Source of the DNA: Streptomyces sp. NBC_00377
Lineage (GTDB): Bacteria; Actinomycetota; Actinomycetes; Streptomycetales; Streptomycetaceae
Length of the DNA stretch: 64,000 nt
Direction: 5' to 3'
NCBI RefSeq assembly: GCF_036075115.1
Contig: NZ_CP107958.1
Coordinates: forward strand, 7,564,001-7,628,000
A model generated the notes under the pieces. The model was given only the letters and a program-made list of their open reading frames with translations. It was not told the origin of the DNA and made no database searches. The position numbers and the translations under genes were made by a program. This document shows, piece after piece, positions 42,639 to 51,234 of this stretch (the stretch's first letter is position 1; each line of letters begins with the position of its first letter).

Positions 42639-44168
42639 GTGACTTCGCCTGCTTCGACGGACCGTGTTCCGCCCCAGCTCAGCGCGGGGCCGCGCCCGGC
42701 TCCGGGCCCGGCCGCCGACGAGGGGCTGGCGCGGCGGCTGCGCGCGCTCGCCTGCACCGCGCCGATCCACGACCTCGACGCGCGCAAGGCCAATCTCGCG
42801 GGTGAGTACTCGGTCTACGGCATGGCCGAGATCGCCCTCGCCGCCATCGACCTCGTCACACTCAACATGGACTTCGACACCGGTGCCGACCACGACCAGA
42901 TAGTGGCCCGCCTCATGCCGCGCATCGCCGCACAGGCCCCGCGGCGGCCCGTGGCCGAGCACGAGCGGGTGGCCCGCTGGGTCCTGGAGAACCTGATCAA
43001 CGTCGGCAGCGTCGACCGCGGCTTCCGCGCCGCGTACGGCACGTTCGCCCCGGACGGCACCTATGTGCGCCGGGACTACGACTTCAAGCTGATCGAGGAG
43101 GTCCCCGGCTACGGCGGCGCGGTCTACCTCCGCACGACCGACGAGGCGGTCAACGTCCTCGTCGGCGCCCTCGACACCGACGTCACCAGCGCGCAGATCG
43201 CCGCCGAGGTCAAACTCGAGGTGCTCATCCGGCGCGGCCGGCTCGCCGACGCCCAGCTCGCCGCCGAGCAGGCCCGCTACCGCACCGTGCAGTACTCGGA
43301 GACCCTGCGCCGCGCCCTGGAGGCGACACGGCGCAACGTACGCGCGGTGGACTGGCTCAACGCCGTCCCCGACATGATCGCCGAGGCCCTCGACCACGTG
43401 GCCGACCGCTACCGCCACGAGAACGCGATCCTCACCAACATCCGCAAGGCACGCGACGAGATCGAGGACGCGGAGAACAAGCGGCGCGCCGCCGAGCTCG
43501 TCGACATAGTGAAGGACTGCATCCGCAGGCACACCCTCTTGCAGTCCCGGCTGCTGGAGGCCGGCCCGCTGTTCCGCGCCGAGCAGGACCGGCAGGCCTT
43601 CGCCACCCCCATGACCTCGGCAGGGACCGACCTCTACGGTCACCTCGTCGCCCCCCTGCTGCCGTTGCCGCTCGAGCAGGCGGTCCGGGTCACCGACGCG
43701 TTCTTCGCCCATGGCACCGGCTTGCGCACACCGGTCTCCGTCCGCATGGGCGATCTTGTCGACCTGCTGCTGACGCCGCCGGTGGAGCGTGAGCACCTGG
43801 GGGCGGAGATGCCGGAGCCGGACCTCATCGCGACGCCCGACGACAGCCGCTTCAGCGAAGCGCAGCTGGCCATGGCCAAGGCGCTGCTCGATCTGCCCGC
43901 GGACGCGCCGCGACGGCTGTCGGGACTGCTCGAGGAGGCCCGGGCCAAGGAGGGCGAGGAACTGGCCTACCTCGTGGCCCTGCTGGCGGTGCACGCCGCC
44001 AGCCCGGCCGTGGGAACCGCCTACCGTCAGGGCGAGGAGAAGCTGCTGTTCGCCGTGGACGACGGGACGGAGCTGGACGATCCGGGTTTCGGCGGCGCCG
44101 ATCTCATCGTCGGCACCGCCCTGCTCGACGCCGCGGGGATGGCGGCGGACCGTACGGAGGCCGCATGA
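42639..44168 (+). CDS. Kleisin-like protein of an SMC-type complex (JetA/MksF position)
   Basis: 509 residues, mostly helical. An N-terminal winged-helix-like region (about 25-190) contains VRRDYDFKLIEEVPGYGG; then a long coiled coil around ENAILTNIRKARDEIEDAEN and ELVDIVKDCIRRHTLLQSRL; a C-terminal helical domain follows. Gene order, size and architecture match the kleisin of Wadjet/Mks systems (JetA, MksF), which bridges the ATPase heads and binds the KITE protein. I recognise this by architecture, not by a named domain hit. GTG 42639 is favoured over ATG 42609, which would overlap the -10. Confidence 0.65.
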   Translation: MTSPASTDRVPPQLSAGPRPAPGPAADEGLARRLRALACTAPIHDLDARKANLAGEYSVYGMAEIALAAIDLVTLNMDFDTGADHDQIVARLMPRIAAQAPRRPVAEHERVARWVLENLINVGSVDRGFRAAYGTFAPDGTYVRRDYDFKLIEEVPGYGGAVYLRTTDEAVNVLVGALDTDVTSAQIAAEVKLEVLIRRGRLADAQLAAEQARYRTVQYSETLRRALEATRRNVRAVDWLNAVPDMIAEALDHVADRYRHENAILTNIRKARDEIEDAENKRRAAELVDIVKDCIRRHTLLQSRLLEAGPLFRAEQDRQAFATPMTSAGTDLYGHLVAPLLPLPLEQAVRVTDAFFAHGTGLRTPVSVRMGDLVDLLLTPPVEREHLGAEMPEPDLIATPDDSRFSEAQLAMAKALLDLPADAPRRLSGLLEEARAKEGEELAYLVALLAVHAASPAVGTAYRQGEEKLLFAVDDGTELDDPGFGGADLIVGTALLDAAGMAADRTEAA

Positions 44169-44224
44169 GCCGGGCCGGGAACGCCAGGAACGACCACGAG
44201 CACACCGAGGAGCCGAAACCGTGA
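44165..44224 (+). CDS. 19-residue mini-ORF coupling kleisin and KITE genes
   Basis: ATG 44165 shares ATGA with the kleisin stop; the frame encodes MSRAGNARNDHEHTEEPKP and stops at TGA 44222-44224, which shares GTGA with the next start. Ribosomes ending the first gene could re-initiate here and deliver to the second. Its content is unlike a folded protein; it may act only as a coupling device. Confidence 0.5.
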   Translation: MSRAGNARNDHEHTEEPKP

Positions 44225-45099
44225 GCGAGCACGTCGACCGGAGTGAGCCGGAGGCCGTCGCCGTGCCGGCCTCCTCCGCCGTCACCCCCGCCGACGCCGC
44301 CGACGCGGCGCGGCTCGTCGCCTTCGGGCTCCAGCCCAAGCTTCAGCCCGCACGGGACCAGGAGTACGCGGAGCTGCTGCGGAGGTACCGGGAGGATCCG
44401 GCCTTCGCACGGCTCGCCGACGCCGTGGCCGCCGGACTCGGGCTGATCGTGCTGGAGGTCTCCCCGCGCGCGGGGATGGCGGTGACCGCCGCCGAGGACT
44501 CGGTGTTCGCCGTGCGGATGGGGGACTACGCACGTCGAACGTCCGCCGACGGCGGCGACCGGTTCCTGCACGGACTGGCGCACCTCTCGGTCGCCGCGAT
44601 GGCCTACCCCCGCCCCGAGGACCTTGCCGACGACGGGTACATCGGGCGGGTCAGCGTCAACGGCGTCGACGCCTTCGTGCGCCAGGCCTGCCGCCGGCTG
44701 GAGGAGCGGGCGCAGGAACAGGGCGAGAACACCGACCCCGCGACCGACGCGCCCGGTCTGGAGGCCGCCTGGCGGATCTGGGCCAGACGCAGTTCCACCG
44801 GCGCCACCAAGGACGCGCGCAGACTCGCCGGCTCGACGACCGGCATCGTCGGCAAGGCCGTCGCCTTCCTCACCGACTCCGGCTTCCTCCAGCGGACCGG
44901 CGACGACGGCGGCGGCACCTACCGCACGACCGCTCGCTACCAGCTCCAGGTGCGTGACATGGCGGGCGCCGCCGCCATGGCCGAGCTGCTGGAGCTGGGC
45001 GTCGTCCCGGTCACCGACGGCACGCCGACGCTGTTGCCCCCCGAGGACACCGACGACCTGGACCTGGTGGCCGACGCCGGGCTGCCGTTCCACCACTGA
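44221..45099 (+). CDS. KITE-like winged-helix protein (JetB/MksE position)
   Basis: 292 residues. Low-complexity start, then helices (FGLQPKLQPARDQEYAELLR), a central region GLGLIVLEVSPRAGMAVTA with a beta hairpin, and a C-terminal winged helix GSTTGIVGKAVAFLTDSGFL, GGTYRTTARYQLQV. The size and two winged-helix modules fit the MukE/MksE/JetB (KITE) role of clamping the kleisin. The assignment is by position and architecture. GTG 44221 has GAGGAG upstream and overlaps the mini-ORF stop. Followed after 146 nt by the SMC-like gene. Confidence 0.6.
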   Translation: MSEHVDRSEPEAVAVPASSAVTPADAADAARLVAFGLQPKLQPARDQEYAELLRRYREDPAFARLADAVAAGLGLIVLEVSPRAGMAVTAAEDSVFAVRMGDYARRTSADGGDRFLHGLAHLSVAAMAYPRPEDLADDGYIGRVSVNGVDAFVRQACRRLEERAQEQGENTDPATDAPGLEAAWRIWARRSSTGATKDARRLAGSTTGIVGKAVAFLTDSGFLQRTGDDGGGTYRTTARYQLQVRDMAGAAAMAELLELGVVPVTDGTPTLLPPEDTDDLDLVADAGLPFHH

Positions 45100-45245
45100 A
45101 GCCCTCCTGCTTCCCGGCCTCCGACTACCCCGGCCCCGTGGTTCCCGAGCTTCTCGATCTCTGAGATCCCGGACCTCTGGCCCGGCGAGTCCCAGGGCTT
45201 GTGAAGCGCCTCCCCCCTTCTGCCGAAGACTTACGAGAGTCCGCC

Positions 45246-48200
45246 ATGTACGAGCTGTCCCGGGTCCGCCTCTACTCCATCGGGCCTGCCGGTGCGCGCT
45301 ACGCCGACACCGTGCTTGACCTGCGGGGCGTGGGCGACATCGTGCCCGATCCCGCCCCCGCACAGGCGGAGTTCTTCGAGGAGGAGCCGGTCGGCCCCCC
45401 GCGCCGGCCCGCACCCGCGGGCGTGCTCTTCCTGGAGAACGGCGGCGGCAAGTCCGTGCTGCTCAAGCTGATCTTCTCGGTGATGCTGCCGGGCCACCGC
45501 AACACCCTGGGCGGCGCCAGCTCCGGCGTGCTGCGCAAGTTCCTGCTCGCCGACGACTGCGGACACGTGGCGCTGGAGTGGCAGCACGTGCTCACCGGTG
45601 AGTGCGTGGTCGTCGGCAAGGCGAGCGAGTGGCGCGGGCGACAGGTCTCCAACGACCCGCGCAAGTTCGCGGAGGCGTGGTACTCGTTCCGTCCCGGACC
45701 GGGGCTGAGCCTGGACAACCTGCCCGTGGCCGAGTCCACCGCCGTACGCCCCTCCGTCGAGGGCACCTCAGGCGCGCAGGGGCGGCGCCGCACCATGAAG
45801 GGATTCCGGGACGCCATCACCGAGGCGGGGAAGGCGTATCCGCACCTCGAGGTGCACTGGGAGGAGATCCACGACCGGTGGATCGAACACCTCGGCGAGC
45901 TGGGCCTGGACCCCGAACTCTTCCGCTACCAGCGGGAGATGAACGCCGACGAGGGTGAGGCCGCCGGCCTCTTCGCGGTCAAGAAGGACTCCGACTTCAC
46001 GGACCTGCTGCTGCGCGCGGTGACCGACACGCGGGACACCGACGGGCTCGCCGACCTGGTCAGCGGCTTCGGCAACAAGCTGGGCCGCCGCGCCGAGCTG
46101 ATCGCCGAACGGGACTTCACCGCCGGATCGGTCGACCTGCTCGGGCGGATCGTCGAGGCCGCCGAAACGCGGGCACGCGCGCGTGACGTCCACGTCGGGG
46201 CCGAACGGCGCACCCGCGCGCTGGCCCGGCGGTTGTCCGCGCGGGGCGTGCGAGAGAAGACGCGGGCCGGCGATCTGGCCCAGCGGGTCACGGCCGCCGC
46301 CCACGCCGTCACGCACTCCGAGGGCGCCCGGGAGCGCAGCTCGCTGATCGCCGCCGAACTCGCCTACCGACACGCCTCGCTGGCACTCGCCGCCGCCGAG
46401 AAGTCCGCCGCCGCGCAGAAGCGGGAACTCGCCGACGCCCGCACCCTGCACTCCGCCTGGCAGGCCGCCGAGGCCGTGCTGCGCCACCGGGCCGCCGCCG
46501 ACCGGGTCGCGCGCGTGTCCGCCGCGATCCAGGAGGCCGAACGCGACGCCGCCCCCGCGCTCGCCGCCCGGGCCAAGGCCGCCGTCGACCTCGTACGCGC
46601 CCTGCACGCGGCCGCCGAGCGGGCCGAGGCCCTCGCCAACGAGGAGGAGGAACGCTCGGCGGCGCTCCAGGAAGCCGGCGAGTCCGCGCACCGGGACTCG
46701 ACGTCCGCCGCCACCGACGCCCAGCGCGCCCGCAGCGAGGTCGGCCACCTGCGCCAGCGCCTCTCCGAGGTCGAGCAGGAGACCGCCGAGGCGGTACGCG
46801 CAGGGTGGCTCGACGACAGCGCCCCGGACGCCGACCCCGCCCGCGCGGCGCTCGCCGCCAGTGACGCCGAGAAGACCGCCGTCGCCGCCTGGGACACCGC
46901 GCGCGAAGCCTCCGCAAGGGCCGGCGAGCACGCGCGCGAGGCGGCCTCCGCGGAGTCCCGTGCCGAGCTCACCGCGGCCCGGGCCGCCGACGCGGCGACG
47001 GCCGCGCAACGGTCGTACGAGGCCGAGCGGCGGCTCGCCGAGTCCCTGGCCCGCGAGGAACGGCTGGTGGAACTGCTCGGGCTGACCGGCGGTGCCGGCC
47101 GCCCGCGCATCCCGCAGCCACGGCGGAACGGCGAGCCGGACGAAGGCTCCCTGATGACGCCCGAGGAGCTGGACCGCTGCGCCGACGAGCTGCGCGAGCT
47201 CCTCGACGACGCCGTCTCCTCCGCCGAACGGCAACTGTTCGAGCTGCGCACCGCGGCCGCCGACGACTCCCGCGTCCTCGGCGCCCTCGGCGACGGCGGA
47301 CTTCTGCCGCCCGGCCCGGACGTGCTGGCCACCGTCGAGTTCCTCGGCGAGCACGGCATCCCCGCCCTGCCCGGCTGGCGCTATCTCGCGCAGGCCGTCG
47401 ATCCCGCCGACCACGCGCGCGTGCTCGCCGCCCGGCCGGAACTGGTCGACGGTGTGATCATCACCGACCCCGCCTCGCACGCACGCGCCCGTGAAGCGCT
47501 CGGTGACGCCGCCCTGCTGCCCCGTTCGGCCGTGGCTGTCGGTACGGCAGCCGCCCTGCTGGCACCGCCCCCGGCGGCCGACGCGGCGAACAGCGACGTC
47601 TTCCTCGTCCCGCCGAACCCGGCCATGCACGACGAGCACGCCGCCGACGAGGAACGGCAGGCACTGCGCGCGCGGGCCACCGAGCGCGACGAGGGCATCC
47701 GCCGGCTCGCGGCGCGGCTCGCCAAGGATCGCGAGCTCACCGCCCGGCTGGCCTCCTGGCGTACCGGCTGCCCGGCCGGAAGGCTCGCCGAGCTGGCGCG
47801 GTCCGCGGGGGAGGCGCGCGCGTTCGCCGAGGAGTCCGAGGCCGAGCTGTCCGAGGCGCGGACCGTACGCGCGGAGGCCGACGAGACCGCCGCGGAGGCG
47901 GCCCGGGTGCGCGACGAGCGCCAGGAGGCCGCGCAGCGCGCCCGGCGCGCCGCCGACGCCCTGGCCGGGCTCGCCTTCCGGCTGCGCGAGCGTGCCGGCT
48001 GGCAGGTCAAGGTGCGTGAACTGGCCGACGAGGCCGCCGAGTCGGAAGCCCGCGCCCAGACCTGCCTGGAGCGCGCCCGCGCCGCCGACGAGGACCGGCG
48101 CGGCGCCCAGCGCGCGGCCGACGACGCCCGCCGCACCGCACGTGCCCTGCGCGCCGAACGCGCCGAGATCGCCGGCGCCCCCGACGACGTACCCCAGGAC

Positions 48201-49877
48201 GACGCGGACGCGTCGAGTGCGTCCCTGCCGGCCCTCCGAGAGGCATACCGGGCGGCATCCCAGCTGTACGAGAAGGTCGGCGTCGGCGCGGACCTACGGG
48301 CCGAGCAGGCCCGCGCGGAGAGCGACGAGAGCGCGGCCCGCGCCGAGCTGGACCGGCTCAGCAACAAGGTCCGCACGCGCGCGGAGCAGTTGCTCGGGTC
48401 GCCCGACGGTTCCGACGGGCCGTCCCGGCAGGCCGCGGCCGCCCGCGCGGAGGAGCTGGTGCAGCTCCTGGAGACCCGGGTGTCCACCGCCAGTGAACAG
48501 CTCGGGCGGCTGCGCGGCGAGGCCGAGCGGCACGCCCCCGAGGACGGTGCGGCCCACACCGAGCTGCCCGAGGAGCTCCAGCCGCGCGACGCCGAGCACG
48601 CCCAGGCGCTGCTGCGCACCGCGACGGCCGAACTCGGGGCGCGCACAGAGGCGTTGAACCAGGCACGCGAGGCCCACGCCGAACTGCTGGCCGCTCACCG
48701 TGCCGCCGAGGACGCGGCCGGCGGCTTCGACGAGATCGCCGCGATGCTCCGGGACCTCCTGCGGGAGCACACCTCCGACGAGGAGCAGGAGGAGTCGGAG
48801 CCCTATCCGGGCAGCCCGGAGGAGGCCCGCCGGTCGGCCGCCGAGGCCCGCCGCTCCCTGCGCGGCTGCGCCGCCGACCTGTCCGCCGCCGAGTCCGCCG
48901 TCCGCGAGGCCGGCGACATCCTCGTACGGCACGCCAACTCCACGCGCTACGAGCAGGTCCGCACGCCGGCTCGCCAGCAGATCCGCGAACTGCCCGCCTC
49001 CGCTCTCCCCGAGCACGCGCAGAAGTGGGCGAACGCCTTCGCCCCCCGGCTGCGTGTCCTCACGGACGAGCTGGAGCAGCTGGAGCGCAACAGGGACTCG
49101 ATCGTGGACCGGCTGCGAGGGCTCGTCGAGTCCTCGCTCGCCACCCTTCGCTCGGCCCAGCGTCTCTCCCGGCTGCCCGAGGGACTCGGCGAGTGGTCCG
49201 GGCAGGAGTTCCTGCGCATCCGCTTCGAGGAGCCCGACCAGACGACCCTCACCGAGCGGCTCGGCGAGGTCATCGACGAGGCGACCCGGGCGGCCGTGAA
49301 GAAGAACTCCGACCTGCGGCGCGACGGCATGTCGCTGCTGCTGCGCGGGGTCGGCGCGGCCCTCCGGCCCAAGGGTGTCGCCGTCGAGATCCTCAAGCCG
49401 GACGCCGTACTGCGCGCCGAGCGCGTCCCCGTCGGCCAGATGGGCGACGTGTTCTCCGGCGGTCAGCTGCTCACCGCCGCCATCGCCCTCTACTGCACGA
49501 TGGCGGCCCTGCGCAGCAACGACCGGGGCCGGGACAAGCACCGGTACGCCGGCACGCTGTTCCTGGACAACCCGATCGGACGCGCCAACGCGACCTATCT
49601 GCTGGAGCTCCAGCGCGCGGTCTCCGACGCCCTCGGAGTGCAGCTCCTCTACACCACGGGCCTGTTCGACACGACGGCACTGGCGGAGTTCCCGCTGGTC
49701 ATCCGGCTGCGCAACGACGCCGACCTGCGGGCGGGCCTGAAGTACATCAGCGTCGAGGAACACCTCAGGCCCGGCCTGCCGCAGCAGGCACCGGCCGGAG
49801 AGGAGGACGCGGTCCAGGTGCGCAGCGAGATCACGGCCACCCGGATGTACAAACGGCCCACGCCGAACGCCGGTTGA
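45246..49877 (+). CDS. SMC-like ATPase (JetC/MksB position)
   Basis: 1543 residues, the largest gene in the window. N-terminal head: GVLFLENGGGKSVLLKLIF (residues 60-78), a P-loop lacking the first Gly of GxxxxGKS. Two long Ala/Arg/Glu-rich coiled-coil arms flank a globular hinge-like centre near 620-800 (GVIITDPASHARAREALGDA). The C-terminal head has the ABC signature DVFSGGQLLTAAIALYCTM and Walker B YAGTLFLDNPIGRANATYLL, where the usual catalytic Glu after Asp is Asn. This is the architecture of SMC, MukB and JetC. ATG 45246 was chosen; the preceding extension is not SMC-like. Function inferred: DNA loop extrusion or plasmid/chromosome handling with the two upstream products. Confidence 0.75.
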   Translation: MYELSRVRLYSIGPAGARYADTVLDLRGVGDIVPDPAPAQAEFFEEEPVGPPRRPAPAGVLFLENGGGKSVLLKLIFSVMLPGHRNTLGGASSGVLRKFLLADDCGHVALEWQHVLTGECVVVGKASEWRGRQVSNDPRKFAEAWYSFRPGPGLSLDNLPVAESTAVRPSVEGTSGAQGRRRTMKGFRDAITEAGKAYPHLEVHWEEIHDRWIEHLGELGLDPELFRYQREMNADEGEAAGLFAVKKDSDFTDLLLRAVTDTRDTDGLADLVSGFGNKLGRRAELIAERDFTAGSVDLLGRIVEAAETRARARDVHVGAERRTRALARRLSARGVREKTRAGDLAQRVTAAAHAVTHSEGARERSSLIAAELAYRHASLALAAAEKSAAAQKRELADARTLHSAWQAAEAVLRHRAAADRVARVSAAIQEAERDAAPALAARAKAAVDLVRALHAAAERAEALANEEEERSAALQEAGESAHRDSTSAATDAQRARSEVGHLRQRLSEVEQETAEAVRAGWLDDSAPDADPARAALAASDAEKTAVAAWDTAREASARAGEHAREAASAESRAELTAARAADAATAAQRSYEAERRLAESLAREERLVELLGLTGGAGRPRIPQPRRNGEPDEGSLMTPEELDRCADELRELLDDAVSSAERQLFELRTAAADDSRVLGALGDGGLLPPGPDVLATVEFLGEHGIPALPGWRYLAQAVDPADHARVLAARPELVDGVIITDPASHARAREALGDAALLPRSAVAVGTAAALLAPPPAADAANSDVFLVPPNPAMHDEHAADEERQALRARATERDEGIRRLAARLAKDRELTARLASWRTGCPAGRLAELARSAGEARAFAEESEAELSEARTVRAEADETAAEAARVRDERQEAAQRARRAADALAGLAFRLRERAGWQVKVRELADEAAESEARAQTCLERARAADEDRRGAQRAADDARRTARALRAERAEIAGAPDDVPQDDADASSASLPALREAYRAASQLYEKVGVGADLRAEQARAESDESAARAELDRLSNKVRTRAEQLLGSPDGSDGPSRQAAAARAEELVQLLETRVSTASEQLGRLRGEAERHAPEDGAAHTELPEELQPRDAEHAQALLRTATAELGARTEALNQAREAHAELLAAHRAAEDAAGGFDEIAAMLRDLLREHTSDEEQEESEPYPGSPEEARRSAAEARRSLRGCAADLSAAESAVREAGDILVRHANSTRYEQVRTPARQQIRELPASALPEHAQKWANAFAPRLRVLTDELEQLERNRDSIVDRLRGLVESSLATLRSAQRLSRLPEGLGEWSGQEFLRIRFEEPDQTTLTERLGEVIDEATRAAVKKNSDLRRDGMSLLLRGVGAALRPKGVAVEILKPDAVLRAERVPVGQMGDVFSGGQLLTAAIALYCTMAALRSNDRGRDKHRYAGTLFLDNPIGRANATYLLELQRAVSDALGVQLLYTTGLFDTTALAEFPLVIRLRNDADLRAGLKYISVEEHLRPGLPQQAPAGEEDAVQVRSEITATRMYKRPTPNAG

Positions 49878-50156
49878 GCAGACCGGCCGATCAGCCGTCC
49901 TCCGCCGGGAGGCAGGTGAGCTCCGTCGGCGGCGCCCTCCCCGCCGTCAGCGGCTTTGCGCGTGAGGGCGGTTACAGCGGGAACGGGCCGGCCGCGCTCC
50001 AGCCGGTACGGCCCTTGGAGCCCCGGACGTCCAGGTCCTCGGCGGACCGGAAGGCCGTTGAGGGACCGAACCGGCCGACGCCTGTCCGGGCGGGGCCGGG
50101 CGCGGCCTGAGCGGGAACCTGTCGCTGTTCCCGTCCTCAGCGCCGCGCCGGCCGCC

Positions 50157-50816
50157 TCAGGAGTGCGACAGCCGCCCGGTGCCGCTCTGCCTGCGTATCC
50201 GTTCCTGCACGCGCTGCGCGGCCCTGGTCTGCCGCCGGGCCCGGCGTCGCTCGCGTCGCAGCGAACGCGCCGAGCTGCTCGGCGTCGACACCACGCCGTT
50301 GCGCTGGTTCCACACCTGACGGGTCACCCAGACGTCCAGCGCGCCCCAGGTGGCCAGCACCGTGCTGACCACACTGCTGATCACCATGGGGAAGGCCAGC
50401 CAGGACCCCGCGAGGGTGCTCAGGAAGGCGACCATGGCCTGGATCAGCGTCACGGCGATGACCAGCACCGCGCGCACGGCCGCCGTACGTACGGGGTCCG
50501 GCATCCGGCGCCGGCGCGCCGGTTCCTCGACCCACAACGGGCGGTACGCGGCCCGCTCCCGTGTCGTGGCGGACGTACCGCCGACGTAGGCCGCACCGGT
50601 CCGCCGGGTGCCTTCCGGCTCCGTGTCGGCCGCCTCCGCGCCCACGGGGACGCCACGGCCGGTCGAGCCGCGCACCTCCGCGGGATTTTCGCGCCGCTCC
50701 GCTGTCACCTGCCCCTGCACCGGAACGTCGCGATCCGGTGCCTCGGGATCCCGCAGTGCCGTACCGCGCGTCGCCGCGCCCTCCTCGGGCGCCTCACGCC
50801 GCTCCGCCGTGCCCAT
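50157..50816 (-). CDS. Hypothetical membrane protein
   Basis: 219 residues. The first ~110 residues are charged and low-complexity. Two transmembrane helices follow (AVRAVLVIAVTLIQAMVAFL and WLAFPMVISSVVSTVLATWG), then LDVWVTRQVWNQRNGVVSTP and a very basic C-terminal tail. No catalytic motif and no recognised family. It is transcribed towards the SMC-like gene and away from the conservon. ATG 50816 is used; GTG 50819 immediately before it is equally possible. Confidence 0.65.
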   Translation of the reverse strand: MGTAERREAPEEGAATRGTALRDPEAPDRDVPVQGQVTAERRENPAEVRGSTGRGVPVGAEAADTEPEGTRRTGAAYVGGTSATTRERAAYRPLWVEEPARRRRMPDPVRTAAVRAVLVIAVTLIQAMVAFLSTLAGSWLAFPMVISSVVSTVLATWGALDVWVTRQVWNQRNGVVSTPSSSARSLRRERRRARRQTRAAQRVQERIRRQSGTGRLSHS

Positions 50817-51234
50817 CACTGTGTCACTCCCCACCGCCAGCAGACCGCTCCTCCGGATCGAAGACCCGGCTCCCCAGTGGCTGCCCGGCTTGCGCTGAAT
50901 TACGCCGCCCGGGTTCGGCATACGGCTCGTGTGGCCCGTTCCGCCCCCGCTTCCCAACGAATAGGACGGACGACGCGCCCTGAAGATTCCCGAGTTACGG
51001 AAAATTCTGGCCAACTCGTGTACGTCGACGACCGGATCCCGTCGGGTCCGCAGGATCGGATTCGGGGCGACAATCTCCCGCAATGCCCGGACAACACACC
51101 ATGTCTCGCCCCTGGGGCGGAAGTTCAGCTTCCGGACACCTCTTCGAGTTAACTGCGCGTCGGTAGTAGGCTCGCGCCGTTTGTTGACGCACATGCGTAC
51201 CCCCTGCCGGTGGGGGTTCGAGCTGGGGGAGGCC
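50817..51234. other. Divergent spacer before the conservon
   Basis: 418 bp without a convincing gene. Contains a small palindrome ACGCA-CA-TGCGT (51187-51198) and TAGTAGGCT near 51163, a possible -10 for the conservon operon. Confidence 0.45.

Noticed and set aside
45768..47639. Long antisense frame (623 codons) within the SMC-like gene
   Set aside because: Mirror frame of a strongly GC3-biased coding sequence; Gly/Val/Arg-rich with no domain. The forward frame has ATPase motifs at both ends.
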